This document shows, piece after piece, positions 38,788 through 47,134 of a stretch of DNA of 55,593 nt. The DNA comes from Acidobacteriota bacterium. GTDB lineage: Bacteria > Acidobacteriota > UBA4820 > DSQY01. A program made the position numbers and the translations under genes. The stretch covers positions 1 to 55,593 of the forward strand of contig JAJYCJ010000010.1 of NCBI GenBank assembly GCA_021778515.1, written 5' to 3'. Below the pieces are notes generated by a model, which saw nothing but the letters and a program-made list of their open reading frames with translations, did not search any database and was not told the origin of the DNA. Every line of letters begins with the position of its first letter. Position 1 is the stretch's first letter.

Positions 38788-40935
38788 ATGTTGACGGCCG
38801 TATCCGCGTGGCAGGAGGCCCTGTCGGCCGAGATCGAGGCCCGCTTCGGAGTGGCGCTCGATCCCGCCCAGATCCCCTTCACCTTTCCGCCCAAGACCGA
38901 GCTGGGAGACGCGGCCACCACCGTGGCCTTCGCGCTGGCCAAGACCCTGCGGCGACCGCCGGCCGAGATCGCCGGCGCCCTCGCGGGAACCCGCCTTCCG
39001 GGCGTGCGCGAGATCCGGACCGCGGGCGGCTACATGAACCTCTTCCTGGACCGGGGCTGGGCGGTGGAGCGCCTGCTCTCCCGCGGCTTCCTTCCCGCGG
39101 GCCTCGAGGGCAAGATCATCGTCGAGCACACCAACATCAATCCCAACAAGGCCGCCCACGTAGGCCACCTGCGCAACGCCGTCCTCGGCGACACCCTCGT
39201 GCGCTGCCTGCGCTACCTCGGCCGGCAGGTGGAGGTCCAGAACTACATCGACGACACCGGAGTCCAGGTGGCCGACGTGGTCGTGGGGTTCCAGCGCATC
39301 CTGGGTTGGAAGTTAAGAGACGTCAGAAGCCTTATCGCATTGATGAGGGACTTCACGGCGGCGAATGGTACCTACGTCCATCTGCAGGACTTGATCTTCA
39401 GTTGGTATGGCTTTTGGACGGCCGACAACCTCAAGCGGTTTGGGCTTGATGGACTCATCCCTGAACAGGCGTGCGCGCTACCTTATCCACCGGTCTACGA
39501 TTACTTCCATGGTGCCATGGGCCGTTTCGATGCCTTCTGTTGGGGGCTCTATGCTCGCGTGGCGCCCTGGTACGCCCAGTCAGAAGAGAACAAGGCAGCG
39601 CGCCTGGACACGCTCCACCTCATGGAGGAGGGCGGCAACGAGACGGCCGAGATGGCCGCCCTCGTGGCCGAGGAGATGGTCCGCTGTCACCTCTGCACCA
39701 TGGAGCGCCTCGGCATCCGCTACGACGTCCTGCCCCACGAGAGCGACATCCTGAAGATCGGCTTCTGGGCCTCCTGCTTCGAGAAGCTCAAGACCTCGGG
39801 CGCCGTCCACCGCGTGCCCGCCGACTCGGAGGACAAGAACCGCGGCTGCTGGGTCATGGCCCTCCAGGAGTCGGAGGAGTTCAAGGGCATGTCCGACGCC
39901 GACAAGGTCATCGTCCGCTCCAACGGCACCGTGACCTACATCGGCAAGGACATGGCCTACCAGCTCTGGAAGTTCGGCCTGCTGGGCCGGGACTTCCACT
40001 ACCGGCCGTTCCCCGGCTCGCCCTATCCCATCTGGCGCACCGACGCCGTCTCCTCGGAACCCGGCGCTCCGTCGTGCGGGGGCGGGCGTGCGGTCTACAA
40101 CGTCATCGACGTGCGCCAGTCCTACCTCCAGAAGATCGTGAAGGAGGGGCTCCGGCAGATGGGCCACGAGAAGGAGGCCGAGCGCTCCGTCCACTTCGCC
40201 TACGAGATGGTGGCGCTGGCCACCAAGTTCGTGCGCTCCGAGATGGAGAAGGGCGCCCACTTCGAGCTCTCCGAGGAGGAGCTGGCCAAGCCCTTCGTGG
40301 AGATGTCGGGCCGGAAGGGGCTCGGCTTCCAGGCCGACCTCCTGCTGGACCGGATGAAGGACCGCGCCCTCGCCGAGATCGAGACCCGCGAGCCCGAGCT
40401 GGCGACGACCGACCGGGCGCAGTGGGAACACCGCGCCGAGGCCCTGGCCACCGCCGCCCTGCGCTTCTACATGGTCAAGTACAACAAAAACCAGGTGGTG
40501 GCCTTCGACCTCGAACAGGCCCTCGCCTTCGAGGGAGACACCGGCCCCTACCTCCAGTACGCCTGCGTGCGGGCCGAGAACATCCTCCGAAAGGCCGCCG
40601 AGCAGGGCCTCGCCGTGCCCGACCCCGCCGACCCCTCCGCGCTCTCCGAGTGCGCCCCGCACTTCGACGAGGAGGGCTGGGGCCTGCTCTCGCTCTTCCT
40701 GCGCGTGCCCATCCAGGTGAAGATGGCCGTGGACTCCCTCGACCTGAACATCGTGGCCCGCCAGCTCTACGACGCCGCCCAGGCCTTCCACGCCTACTAC
40801 CACCACTTCCCCGTCATCCAGGAGCCCGACCCCGCCAGGCGCTCCGCCCGCCTCCTCACCGTAGCCCTCTTCGCCCGTCTGCTCCGCGAGGGCCTCGACC
40901 AGCTCCTCGGCATCCCCGTCCCCGAGAGGATGTGA
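38788..40935 (+). CDS. argS: Arginyl-tRNA synthetase
   Basis: HIGH-like 'HTNINPNKAAHVGHLRNAVLGDTLVR', 'QNYIDDTGVQVADVVVGF', 'EMSGRKGLGFQADLLLD', C-terminal DALR-type anticodon-binding region. Confidence 0.95.
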   Translation: MLTAVSAWQEALSAEIEARFGVALDPAQIPFTFPPKTELGDAATTVAFALAKTLRRPPAEIAGALAGTRLPGVREIRTAGGYMNLFLDRGWAVERLLSRGFLPAGLEGKIIVEHTNINPNKAAHVGHLRNAVLGDTLVRCLRYLGRQVEVQNYIDDTGVQVADVVVGFQRILGWKLRDVRSLIALMRDFTAANGTYVHLQDLIFSWYGFWTADNLKRFGLDGLIPEQACALPYPPVYDYFHGAMGRFDAFCWGLYARVAPWYAQSEENKAARLDTLHLMEEGGNETAEMAALVAEEMVRCHLCTMERLGIRYDVLPHESDILKIGFWASCFEKLKTSGAVHRVPADSEDKNRGCWVMALQESEEFKGMSDADKVIVRSNGTVTYIGKDMAYQLWKFGLLGRDFHYRPFPGSPYPIWRTDAVSSEPGAPSCGGGRAVYNVIDVRQSYLQKIVKEGLRQMGHEKEAERSVHFAYEMVALATKFVRSEMEKGAHFELSEEELAKPFVEMSGRKGLGFQADLLLDRMKDRALAEIETREPELATTDRAQWEHRAEALATAALRFYMVKYNKNQVVAFDLEQALAFEGDTGPYLQYACVRAENILRKAAEQGLAVPDPADPSALSECAPHFDEEGWGLLSLFLRVPIQVKMAVDSLDLNIVARQLYDAAQAFHAYYHHFPVIQEPDPARRSARLLTVALFARLLREGLDQLLGIPVPERM

Positions 40936-40975
40936 CACCGAAGGCTTCATTCGTTGGGCCGCGTTTCCATTTCGC

Positions 40976-41098
40976 GTCATTCCGTGGGCTCCCTCGAAGG
41001 CCCGCTAGCACGGAATCCTGCCGCCACAAGACCGCGCGGTTGCTGGGCATGGCGGGATCCTGAGCGAGCGGCGCTCTGGAGCGGCCCTCAGGATGACG
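40976..41098. repeat. Repeat family A copy
   Basis: 'gtcattccgtgggctccctcgaaggcccgctagcacggaatcctgccgcc...ggatcctgagcgagcggcgctctggagcggccctcaggatgac'. Confidence 0.8.
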
Positions 41099-41110
41099 GG
41101 AACGCGGCAA

Positions 41111-41413
41111 TCACTTCATCCAACGTGCGGAGAGATCCAGCCAATCCGGATTGGCGCTTTCGACCAGACGGATCTTCCAAGCCCTATGCCAGTTCTTGAT
41201 CTGCTTCTCTCTTGTGATGGCCGCCCTGATATCCGTCGCGACTTCATAGAAGACGAGCCTTGTGCAATGGTACCGGCTGGCGAAGCTCTTGGGATCGCAG
41301 TGCGTCCGATGCTCCCAGAGCCGTCTGGCGAGATCGGCAGTCACGCCGGTGTACAGGACCGTGCGGCGCTCATTGGTCAGGATATACACCGCCGCAAAGG
41401 CACCCCGTCGCAT
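41111..41413 (-). CDS. GIY-YIG nuclease superfamily protein
   Basis: 'AAVYILTNERRTVLYTGVTADLARRLWEHR' GIY-YIG-like (VYI...YTG), 'FYEVATDIRAAITREKQIKNWHRAWKIRLVESANPDWLDL'. Confidence 0.88.
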   Translation of the reverse strand: MRRGAFAAVYILTNERRTVLYTGVTADLARRLWEHRTHCDPKSFASRYHCTRLVFYEVATDIRAAITREKQIKNWHRAWKIRLVESANPDWLDLSARWMK

Positions 41414-41549
41414 ACCTGGTCTCCGCTTTTTCCGAAGGATACCACGGCGCGTCACTCCGTGGGCGCCTTCAAGGGGCCCCTCGCACAGCCGGCCCGTGGC
41501 GGACCCCAAGGGGTTCCTGGCACGGGGGAGCTGGCCGTTGCGAACAGGC

Positions 41550-41671
41550 GTCATTCCGTGGCCTCCTTCAAAGGGTTGCTTACAGGGAATCCCGCCGAAC
41601 CAAAGACCGCGCGAGTCTTGGCCCGGCGGGATCCTGAGCCAGAAGCCCTCTGGAGTCTGCCTCAGGATGAC
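41550..41671. repeat. Repeat family A copy (preceded by a partial copy from 41451)
   Basis: 'gtcattccgtggcctccttcaaagggttgcttacagggaatcccgcc...gatcctgagccagaagccctctggagtctgcctcaggatgac'. Confidence 0.8.
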
Positions 41672-41718
41672 TCCGCTGCGCGTTTTTCCTGTATACTTTG
41701 TGGTGAAAAGGGAGGCCG

Positions 41719-42603
41719 ATGGCGAAGATCCTGTTGGTCGTGAATCCCGTTGCCGGCCGGGGGAAGGCGCTGCGCGCACTGCCGAAGATCGAGGCGCGCC
41801 TGCGGGAACTCGGCATCGAGTACGACCTCAGGCGGACCGAATACCCGGACCACGCCGCCGAGATATCGCGGCGGGCCGCCGAGGAGGGCTACGACATCGT
41901 GGCCTGCGTGGGCGGCGACGGAACCGTGAGCGAGACGGGCCGAGGGCTCATCGGCACCCAGACCGCGCTGGCCCTGCTCCCCGAGGGGACGGGCAACGAC
42001 TTCGCCCGCGCGCTGGGGGTCTACCGGAAGCTCGACCTGGCCATCCGCGCGCTCAAAGAGGGCACGATCGAGCCCATCGACGTGGGCCGCTTCGGCCCCC
42101 ACACCTTCCTGAACACCGTGGGCGTGGGCTTCGACGGGCAGGTCACCCACGACAACCTGAAGGTCAAGAAGCTCACGGGCATCCTCTCCTACCTCGTGGT
42201 CGTCATGAAGATCCTGCCCACCTACAAAAACCCCTCCTTCCACCTCAAGGCGCGCGACTGGGAGTTCAAGAGCAAGGGGGTCTTGGTGGAGTTCGGGAAC
42301 GGCCAGTGCGCCGGCGGGGGCTTCTTCCTCACGCCCCACGCCGACCTCCAGGACGGCCTACTGGACGTGACCCTGCTGGGGGACTACGGCCCCATGCAGC
42401 GCTTCGTGGCCCTGCCCATGGTGCTCCTCAGGCGCATGAAGATGCTCAAGGGCGTCCAGTCCTTCAAGACCGACATCCTCCAGATCGCCGTGGACCGGCC
42501 CACCTACATCCACGTGGACGGCAACCTCCGCCAGATGACCGAGCCCGCCATCGTCGAGATCCTCCCCAAGGCCCTCAGGGTGGTCTTCCCGCCGAAGGGG
42601 TGA
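41719..42603 (+). CDS. Diacylglycerol kinase catalytic-domain / YegS-like lipid kinase
   Basis: 'LLVVNPVAGRGKA', 'VACVGGDGTVSETGRGL', 'LLPEGTGNDFARALG', 'VDGNLRQMTEPAIVEILPKALRVVFP'. Confidence 0.93.
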   Translation: MAKILLVVNPVAGRGKALRALPKIEARLRELGIEYDLRRTEYPDHAAEISRRAAEEGYDIVACVGGDGTVSETGRGLIGTQTALALLPEGTGNDFARALGVYRKLDLAIRALKEGTIEPIDVGRFGPHTFLNTVGVGFDGQVTHDNLKVKKLTGILSYLVVVMKILPTYKNPSFHLKARDWEFKSKGVLVEFGNGQCAGGGFFLTPHADLQDGLLDVTLLGDYGPMQRFVALPMVLLRRMKMLKGVQSFKTDILQIAVDRPTYIHVDGNLRQMTEPAIVEILPKALRVVFPPKG

Positions 42604-42683
42604 GGCGCGAGACGCTGGACGCAGAGAAGCACTCACCACGGAGAGCACGGAGAGCACGGAGGATGAGGGGGCTGAAGGGGCTG

Positions 42684-42747
42684 AGGAGCGGAGGGGCCGA
42701 GGAGCGGAGGAGCGGAGGAGCGGAGGAGCAGAGGAGCAGAGGAGCCA
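42684..42747. repeat. 9-bp short tandem repeat (GAGGAGCGG-like)
   Basis: 'gaggagcggaggggccgaggagcggaggagcggaggagcggaggagcagaggagcagaggagcc'. Confidence 0.8.
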
Positions 42748-42772
42748 GGATGGCGCCCATGCCCCGTTCCCT

Positions 42773-42893
42773 GTCATTCTGAGGGCCGCCCCCGGAGGGC
42801 TCCCCAGGAAGAATCTCATGCGGCGCCCAGGCATTTCCAGGCTCATGAGATCCCCCCGCGTGCGGCCCTTCGCAAAGGCGCCCTCAGGATGAC
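42773..42893. repeat. Repeat family A-like element (GTCAT...ATGAC)
   Basis: 'gtcattctgagggccgcccccggagggctcc...ccctcaggatgac'. Confidence 0.6.
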
Positions 42894-42931
42894 GCCACCC
42901 CGGCGGGGCCCGGCGGCGACCTTTCACGAGG

Positions 42932-42998
42932 TCGCGATCAGGCGATCGCTCCCATGACCACCGGCCTCTCCCCTGTGGGAGCCGTCGCCCGACGGCGA
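42932..42998. repeat. BIME-like inverted REP pair, left of TA module
   Basis: 67 bp 'tcgcgatcaggcgatcgctcccatgaccaccggcctctcccctgtgggagccgtcgcccgacggcga'; ~65/67 identical to 43779-43845. Confidence 0.88.
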
Positions 42999-43131
42999 CG
43001 TGAGCATGAAGGCGTTCGCGATCGGCCAGCGGTGCTCCCCTGAGCGGAGGATCCGCGGGACAAGGTCGGCTGAGCGCCCTTCTTGCGCTCGATCTGATCC
43101 CCGGCCTATATTGCCTCCACGGAGGGTCCAC

Positions 43132-43422
43132 ATGGGCATCCCAGAACGCCTGGCGGAGCGCCGGGAAGAAATCCTGGCCGTCGCGGAGCGCCACGGCGCC
43201 TCCAACGTGCGCGTGTTTGGGTCGGTGGCCCGGGGAGAGGCGCGGCCGGAGAGCGACGTGGACCTTCTCGTGGACTTTTCGCCCCGCGCCAGCCTGATGG
43301 ACCAAGTTGCCTTACTTCAGGAATTGGAGGACCTGTTGGCGGCTAGGGTGGACGTCGTCAGCGCCAATGCCCTGCACTGGTACATTCGGGACAGGGTTCT
43401 CGCGGAGGCTGTACCCCTATGA
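43132..43422 (+). CDS. mntA: MNT-domain nucleotidyltransferase antitoxin (MntA-like)
   Basis: 'ASNVRVFGSVARGEARPESDVDLLVDF' GSxxRG...SDxDL minimal nucleotidyltransferase motif; ATGA overlap with next gene. Confidence 0.92.
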   Translation: MGIPERLAERREEILAVAERHGASNVRVFGSVARGEARPESDVDLLVDFSPRASLMDQVALLQELEDLLAARVDVVSANALHWYIRDRVLAEAVPL

Positions 43423-43751
43423 GGGATGACCGCCTCTATCTCATCCATATGAGCGAATCCATCGAGACCATCGTGGCCTACACCTTGGAGGGCCGCGAGG
43501 TGTTCATGGCATCGAAACTCATCCAGGATGCCGTCATCCGAAACTTCGAAGTCTTGGGCGAAGCTGCCAAGCACGTTTCGGACGCCTTCAAGGCAGAGCA
43601 CCCGGAGCTGCCCTGGAAACAGGTCGCAGGTTTCAGGGACGTGCTCATCCATGACTATATGGGGGTGGACCTCGAACGAATCTGGGCCGGCATTGAGGGG
43701 GACCTGCCTCCTCTGAGGGCGAGCCTCTCTTCCATCCTTTCAAAACAGTAG
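43419..43751 (+). CDS. hepT: HEPN (DUF86) RNase toxin (HepT-like)
   Basis: 'IRNFEVLGEAAKHVSDAFKAEHPELPWKQVAGFRDVLIHDYMGVDLERIW'; RX4HXY motif 'RDVLIHDY'. Confidence 0.93.
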   Translation: MRDDRLYLIHMSESIETIVAYTLEGREVFMASKLIQDAVIRNFEVLGEAAKHVSDAFKAEHPELPWKQVAGFRDVLIHDYMGVDLERIWAGIEGDLPPLRASLSSILSKQ

Positions 43752-43778
43752 TGGCCGGCCAGAGCAGAGAGAAGGCGA

Positions 43779-43845
43779 TCGCGATCAGGCGATCGCTCCT
43801 ACGACCACCGGCCTCTCCCCTGTGGGAGCCGTCGCCCGACGGCGA
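43779..43845. repeat. BIME-like inverted REP pair, right of TA module
   Basis: 'tcgcgatcaggcgatcgctcctacgaccaccggcctctcccctgtgggagccgtcgcccgacggcga'. Confidence 0.88.
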
Positions 43846-43978
43846 GGCAGCCTCCAAGAAGTGAAGGCCGCTCTTGCGGGCCGGGTCCCGATGACCTGAA
43901 GCGGCCCCCGATCGCCTCATTCCGTTGGCTTCCTCGACGAGCTCCAGGCACGGGGGAATCCCGCCGTTGAGAATGGGC

Positions 43979-44098
43979 GTCATTCCGTGGGCTTCTTCGA
44001 AGGGTTGCTTACACGGAATCCCGCCGTTGCAAGACCGCCCGGTTCTTGCCCGGCGGGATCATGAGCCAGAAGCCCTTTGGAGACTGCCTCAGGATGAC
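43979..44098. repeat. Repeat family A copy (preceded by a partial copy at ~43914-43978)
   Basis: 'gtcattccgtgggcttcttcgaagggttgcttacacggaatcccgccgttgcaagaccgcccggttcttgcccggcgggatcatgagccagaagccctttggagactgcctcaggatgac'. Confidence 0.85.
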
Positions 44099-44106
44099 TC
44101 CTTCGC

Positions 44107-44268
44107 GTCCTTCCGTGGGCTTCTCCGAAGATCTCCTGACGGTGCCTGCCCCGTGGCGAGCCTCGAAGGGCTTCTGACACGGGGGAATCCCGCCGATGAA
44201 AGACCGCGCGGTCTTGATCATACCGGGATCCTGAGCAAGGTGCCCCTCGAAGGAGCCCTCAGGATGAC
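44107..44268. repeat. Repeat family A copy (rearranged, with doubled 5' half)
   Basis: 'gtccttccgtgggcttctccgaag...agcctcgaagggcttctgacacgggggaatcccgcc...cgggatcctgagcaaggtgcccctcgaaggagccctcaggatgac'. Confidence 0.7.
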
Positions 44269-44390
44269 GGGTCTGTTCGGCGGGCAGGGCGCGGCGCCAC
44301 GGCGATTCGGGGTGGCCCATGCCAGACTGCGGAGCGACTGTGCGGGACTGCGGAGCGGCCTTGCGGGACTCCGGACATAGTTCCCGGCTT

Positions 44391-44419
44391 ACCTCATCAC
44401 CTCATCACCTCATCACCTC
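44391..44419. repeat. 8-bp microsatellite (CTCATCAC)n
   Basis: 'cctcatcacctcatcacctcatcacctcc'. Confidence 0.85.
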
Positions 44420-44598
44420 CAATGCCGAAGGCCGGCCTCGCGGCCGGCCCTCTCGTTCCCGTCATCCACAGGCCTCCCCTGCGAAGGCTCGCCCGAAGGG
44501 ATCTCAATCGCCGATCCTGCACGACCTCCGCCTGAGATCCCTCCCAAGCGTCGCTTCGAAGCGGCCCCTCGGGATGGCGCTTCGCGCCGGCGCCGGCG

Positions 44599-45903
44599 TT
44601 ACGGCTCCGTCCTTCGCACCACCTTCACGGGCTGGGTCCACCACTCGGTGCCGTCCATGTCCGTCGCCTTCACCTTCAGGAAGACCTTCCTCTTGCCGAT
44701 CTCCTTCGGGAAGGGGAAGCTCGCCGTGTAGACGTGGCTGTCACCCATGGGCGAGGTGAGCGTGCCGTTGATCGGCACGTACGGCCCCCCCACCAGCTTC
44801 GAGGCGTACACCTGGTAGAACCCCAGCCCGCCCTCCGCGTTGCTCCGCCACGTCGCCGTCACCGTCCCCATCGCCAGCTTCGCGTCGAAGCCCGCGAAGA
44901 CACCCGCGGGCGTGGGGCCGACTTGGACGGACGGAGGGCCGATGAAATCAGTTTGCATTGCAAAACCGCCCGTGGGTGGCGTCCAGCCGTCGAAGAGAAG
45001 GGCCGCCGCCAAGAAACTAGCCGTACCAGACGGAATGGGACCTGGAATGGTTACAGTGAGCGAGGTTTGGGTGTCCGTCCCCGAGGTTCCCCAGCTATAG
45101 AAGCCCGTTGTGCCGTTGGTGGCGCTGGCGGCCAAGGTCCAATTGGAGGTGAGATAACCCGAAGGTGCTACGGGGCTAGAGGTGCCACTAGGGTTATGCC
45201 AGTAATATATAGCAATACCACTTACCAAATTGCTCAAGCCCGTCGCGGTGTCATAGTACCCCTTTAGATCGGTGGTCGGGCTACCCGATGCAGTTGTCGC
45301 GGTGATTTGGGGCCAGGACACAGTAATGTTATAAGACCCATCCGAGTTTGTAGCCGAGTTAGTAATAGTGAGGGCTGGGAGAGCGATTGGCGCGCAAACG
45401 TTTTGCCCGTGGCCTGAAGAAGCGCTTCCGTTGATGATATGATCATACATGAAGTTTCCGCTTGAATCTCCGTTTACGCTCATGAGTAGATACTGTGTGT
45501 TCCCGCCATTTGGCACAGAATAAAGGAAGACCGTTCGTCCACAAGGAACCAAATTTATCGTGTCCCAGGCGGAGGGTTGTGGCGCCACGAAGGTGGCGCT
45601 GCCGTAGGCTCCACTGTCCCCCCAAGCAAAGTAAGGGAAAACATTACCTGAGGCCTGTCCAGAGGCGGTAATCATATGTGATGTTGTCATGGTATGGCTA
45701 TTGTCAGAAGCGCCCAACCCGGCTATCCAAAATTTGGTAAGTATGTCAGTGCCGGGGGCGCCATAGGTACAAGTTTGATACCCGTAGGCGTTCTCGATGA
45801 GCGCACTGGGTTGTTGTGCACACTGAGCGAGAACTGTGTGACCCCAGGCGGTCAAGCAGAAGAATGTAACCAGAAGGCCAGGAAAATGTTGCCGTCGCCG
45901 CAT
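44599..45903 (-). CDS. Secreted protein of unknown function, paralogue of the 47958 protein
   Basis: Signal peptide 'RRRQHFPGLLVTFFCLTAWGHTVLAQ'; shares 'DILTKFWIAG', 'TVFLYSVPNGGNTQYLLM', 'LPALTI...DLKGYYD...GIAIYY...ALLFDG' with the 47958 product. Confidence 0.8.
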   Translation of the reverse strand: MRRRQHFPGLLVTFFCLTAWGHTVLAQCAQQPSALIENAYGYQTCTYGAPGTDILTKFWIAGLGASDNSHTMTTSHMITASGQASGNVFPYFAWGDSGAYGSATFVAPQPSAWDTINLVPCGRTVFLYSVPNGGNTQYLLMSVNGDSSGNFMYDHIINGSASSGHGQNVCAPIALPALTITNSATNSDGSYNITVSWPQITATTASGSPTTDLKGYYDTATGLSNLVSGIAIYYWHNPSGTSSPVAPSGYLTSNWTLAASATNGTTGFYSWGTSGTDTQTSLTVTIPGPIPSGTASFLAAALLFDGWTPPTGGFAMQTDFIGPPSVQVGPTPAGVFAGFDAKLAMGTVTATWRSNAEGGLGFYQVYASKLVGGPYVPINGTLTSPMGDSHVYTASFPFPKEIGKRKVFLKVKATDMDGTEWWTQPVKVVRRTEP

Positions 45904-45914
45904 CTTAACCTCCC

Positions 45915-46502
45915 TCAATAGTGAGCCGGCTGCCAAGTTGAGGCGGTGCTTACATTGATAATCAAGGCTTCTCCCGGAGTGATATTGAAATTGATCCCCC
46001 TGACGCCATTCCAGGCTTGATAGCTTCCGCTAGCGTTGTCCCATCGCTTAACGGCAGCGCAATTGGGAACTTGGTTAAAAAGATCGGAGGCGGTGGCAGC
46101 CGTTATGTTGTATGGGATAGAGACAATATTAGCCCATCCGGCTGTGAGAGGTTGCTGAAACGCTGGATCATGCGAGCCAACGACTATCCAGGTTGAGTTT
46201 GTACTGACATTTATAATATAGCCTTCTCCTTCCACCACAGGAAAATCGTTCCCCCTTACTCCGTTCCAAGCTTGATATGACCCGGTAGAATTGTCCCATC
46301 GTTTAACGGCGGCGCAGTTGGGAATATCGTTAAAAAGAGAAGCGGCATTGGTATAGGAATTGAAGTAGGGAAGGGAAACATAATTCGCCCAACCGGCCGT
46401 AAGTGGTATCGCAATTTTGAACCCCATATTGCTGCCCACGGCAACGGTGCTGATGAGGATCATGCTAGCCGCGGCAAGCGCTAAGATGCCTTTTGTCTTC
46501 AT
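45915..46502 (-). CDS. Secreted protein with two tandem copies of an ~80-aa domain
   Basis: N-terminal signal 'MKTKGILALAAASMILISTVAVGSNMGFKIA'; repeated 'LTAGWANxVSxPY...LFNxxPNCAAVKRWDNxxGSYQAWNGVRGxxFxxxxGExxIINVSTxSTW'. Confidence 0.85.
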   Translation of the reverse strand: MKTKGILALAAASMILISTVAVGSNMGFKIAIPLTAGWANYVSLPYFNSYTNAASLFNDIPNCAAVKRWDNSTGSYQAWNGVRGNDFPVVEGEGYIINVSTNSTWIVVGSHDPAFQQPLTAGWANIVSIPYNITAATASDLFNQVPNCAAVKRWDNASGSYQAWNGVRGINFNITPGEALIINVSTASTWQPAHY

Positions 46503-46669
46503 ACGCAACCTCCTGCAACTAATGAAGACTGTCATCCGCTTGACCTCTCCAAGTTACCACCGATCTGTTTCTTCGCCGATGTCCTCTCGTGCAGGAAACC
46601 TTTGACCTCTTCGACCACCAGTCTTCGGCCACAAGCCCCTGCGTTTTCGACAGCTTTTCAGCTTCCTCC

Positions 46670-47134
46670 TCAAAGGTCTTGTTGTCCCAACTCATAGCGG
46701 ATAGAGGCCAACAGGGCTTGCGTCAATTCTTCAGCTTCTTGGAGGGCAAGGTCAGGGGTCGAGCCCTCAAAGTGAAGGCGGGCTGTGCTGGGGGGGGGGT
46801 GGACTACAGTCACAACCCTACGCTCTTCGCTTCTCATGGAGGCCAATAGCCTCGTCGTCAGCTCTTTAGCTTCTTGGAGGGCAAGGTCAGGGGTCGAGCC
46901 AGTGAACTCAAGGCTTGCTTTGACGGGAAGACGCCCCCTCGACTCCGAGAACAGCGGTATGACTTGCAAGGTACTTCCGTTTGCCGCCACTTCCGATCGA
47001 ATGCCCCCCTGGCGGTATAATGTGAGGTATACGACCACGGTCCTATTCTCCTTGTAGGGTCTGGCAGCCCCCGCTGGGAGGCTTGGCCGCCGTAACTCCC
47101 CTTGATCCACCTTGAAAGCTCCTTCAGACTCCAA
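46670..47134 (-). CDS. Hypothetical protein with duplicated 'GSTPDLALQEAxELT' motif
   Basis: Coherent frame overlapping the end of 47124-47678 by 11 nt; internal duplication; G10 tract at 46790-46799. Confidence 0.6.
   Translation of the reverse strand: MESEGAFKVDQGELRRPSLPAGAARPYKENRTVVVYLTLYRQGGIRSEVAANGSTLQVIPLFSESRGRLPVKASLEFTGSTPDLALQEAKELTTRLLASMRSEERRVVTVVHPPPSTARLHFEGSTPDLALQEAEELTQALLASIRYELGQQDL

Noticed and set aside
39471-41063. 530-aa + ORF and 466-aa minus ORF overlapping argS
   Set aside because: Alternative frames of ArgRS; Arg/Pro/Gly-rich.
41414-41779. N-terminal extension of the GIY-YIG ORF
   Set aside because: Extension is translated family A repeat; domain starts at MRRGAFAAVYI.
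42932-43845. Insertion sequence or integron carrying the TA pair
   Set aside because: No transposase/integrase and flanks are REP pairs, not IS-type ends; reported only as REP-flanked.
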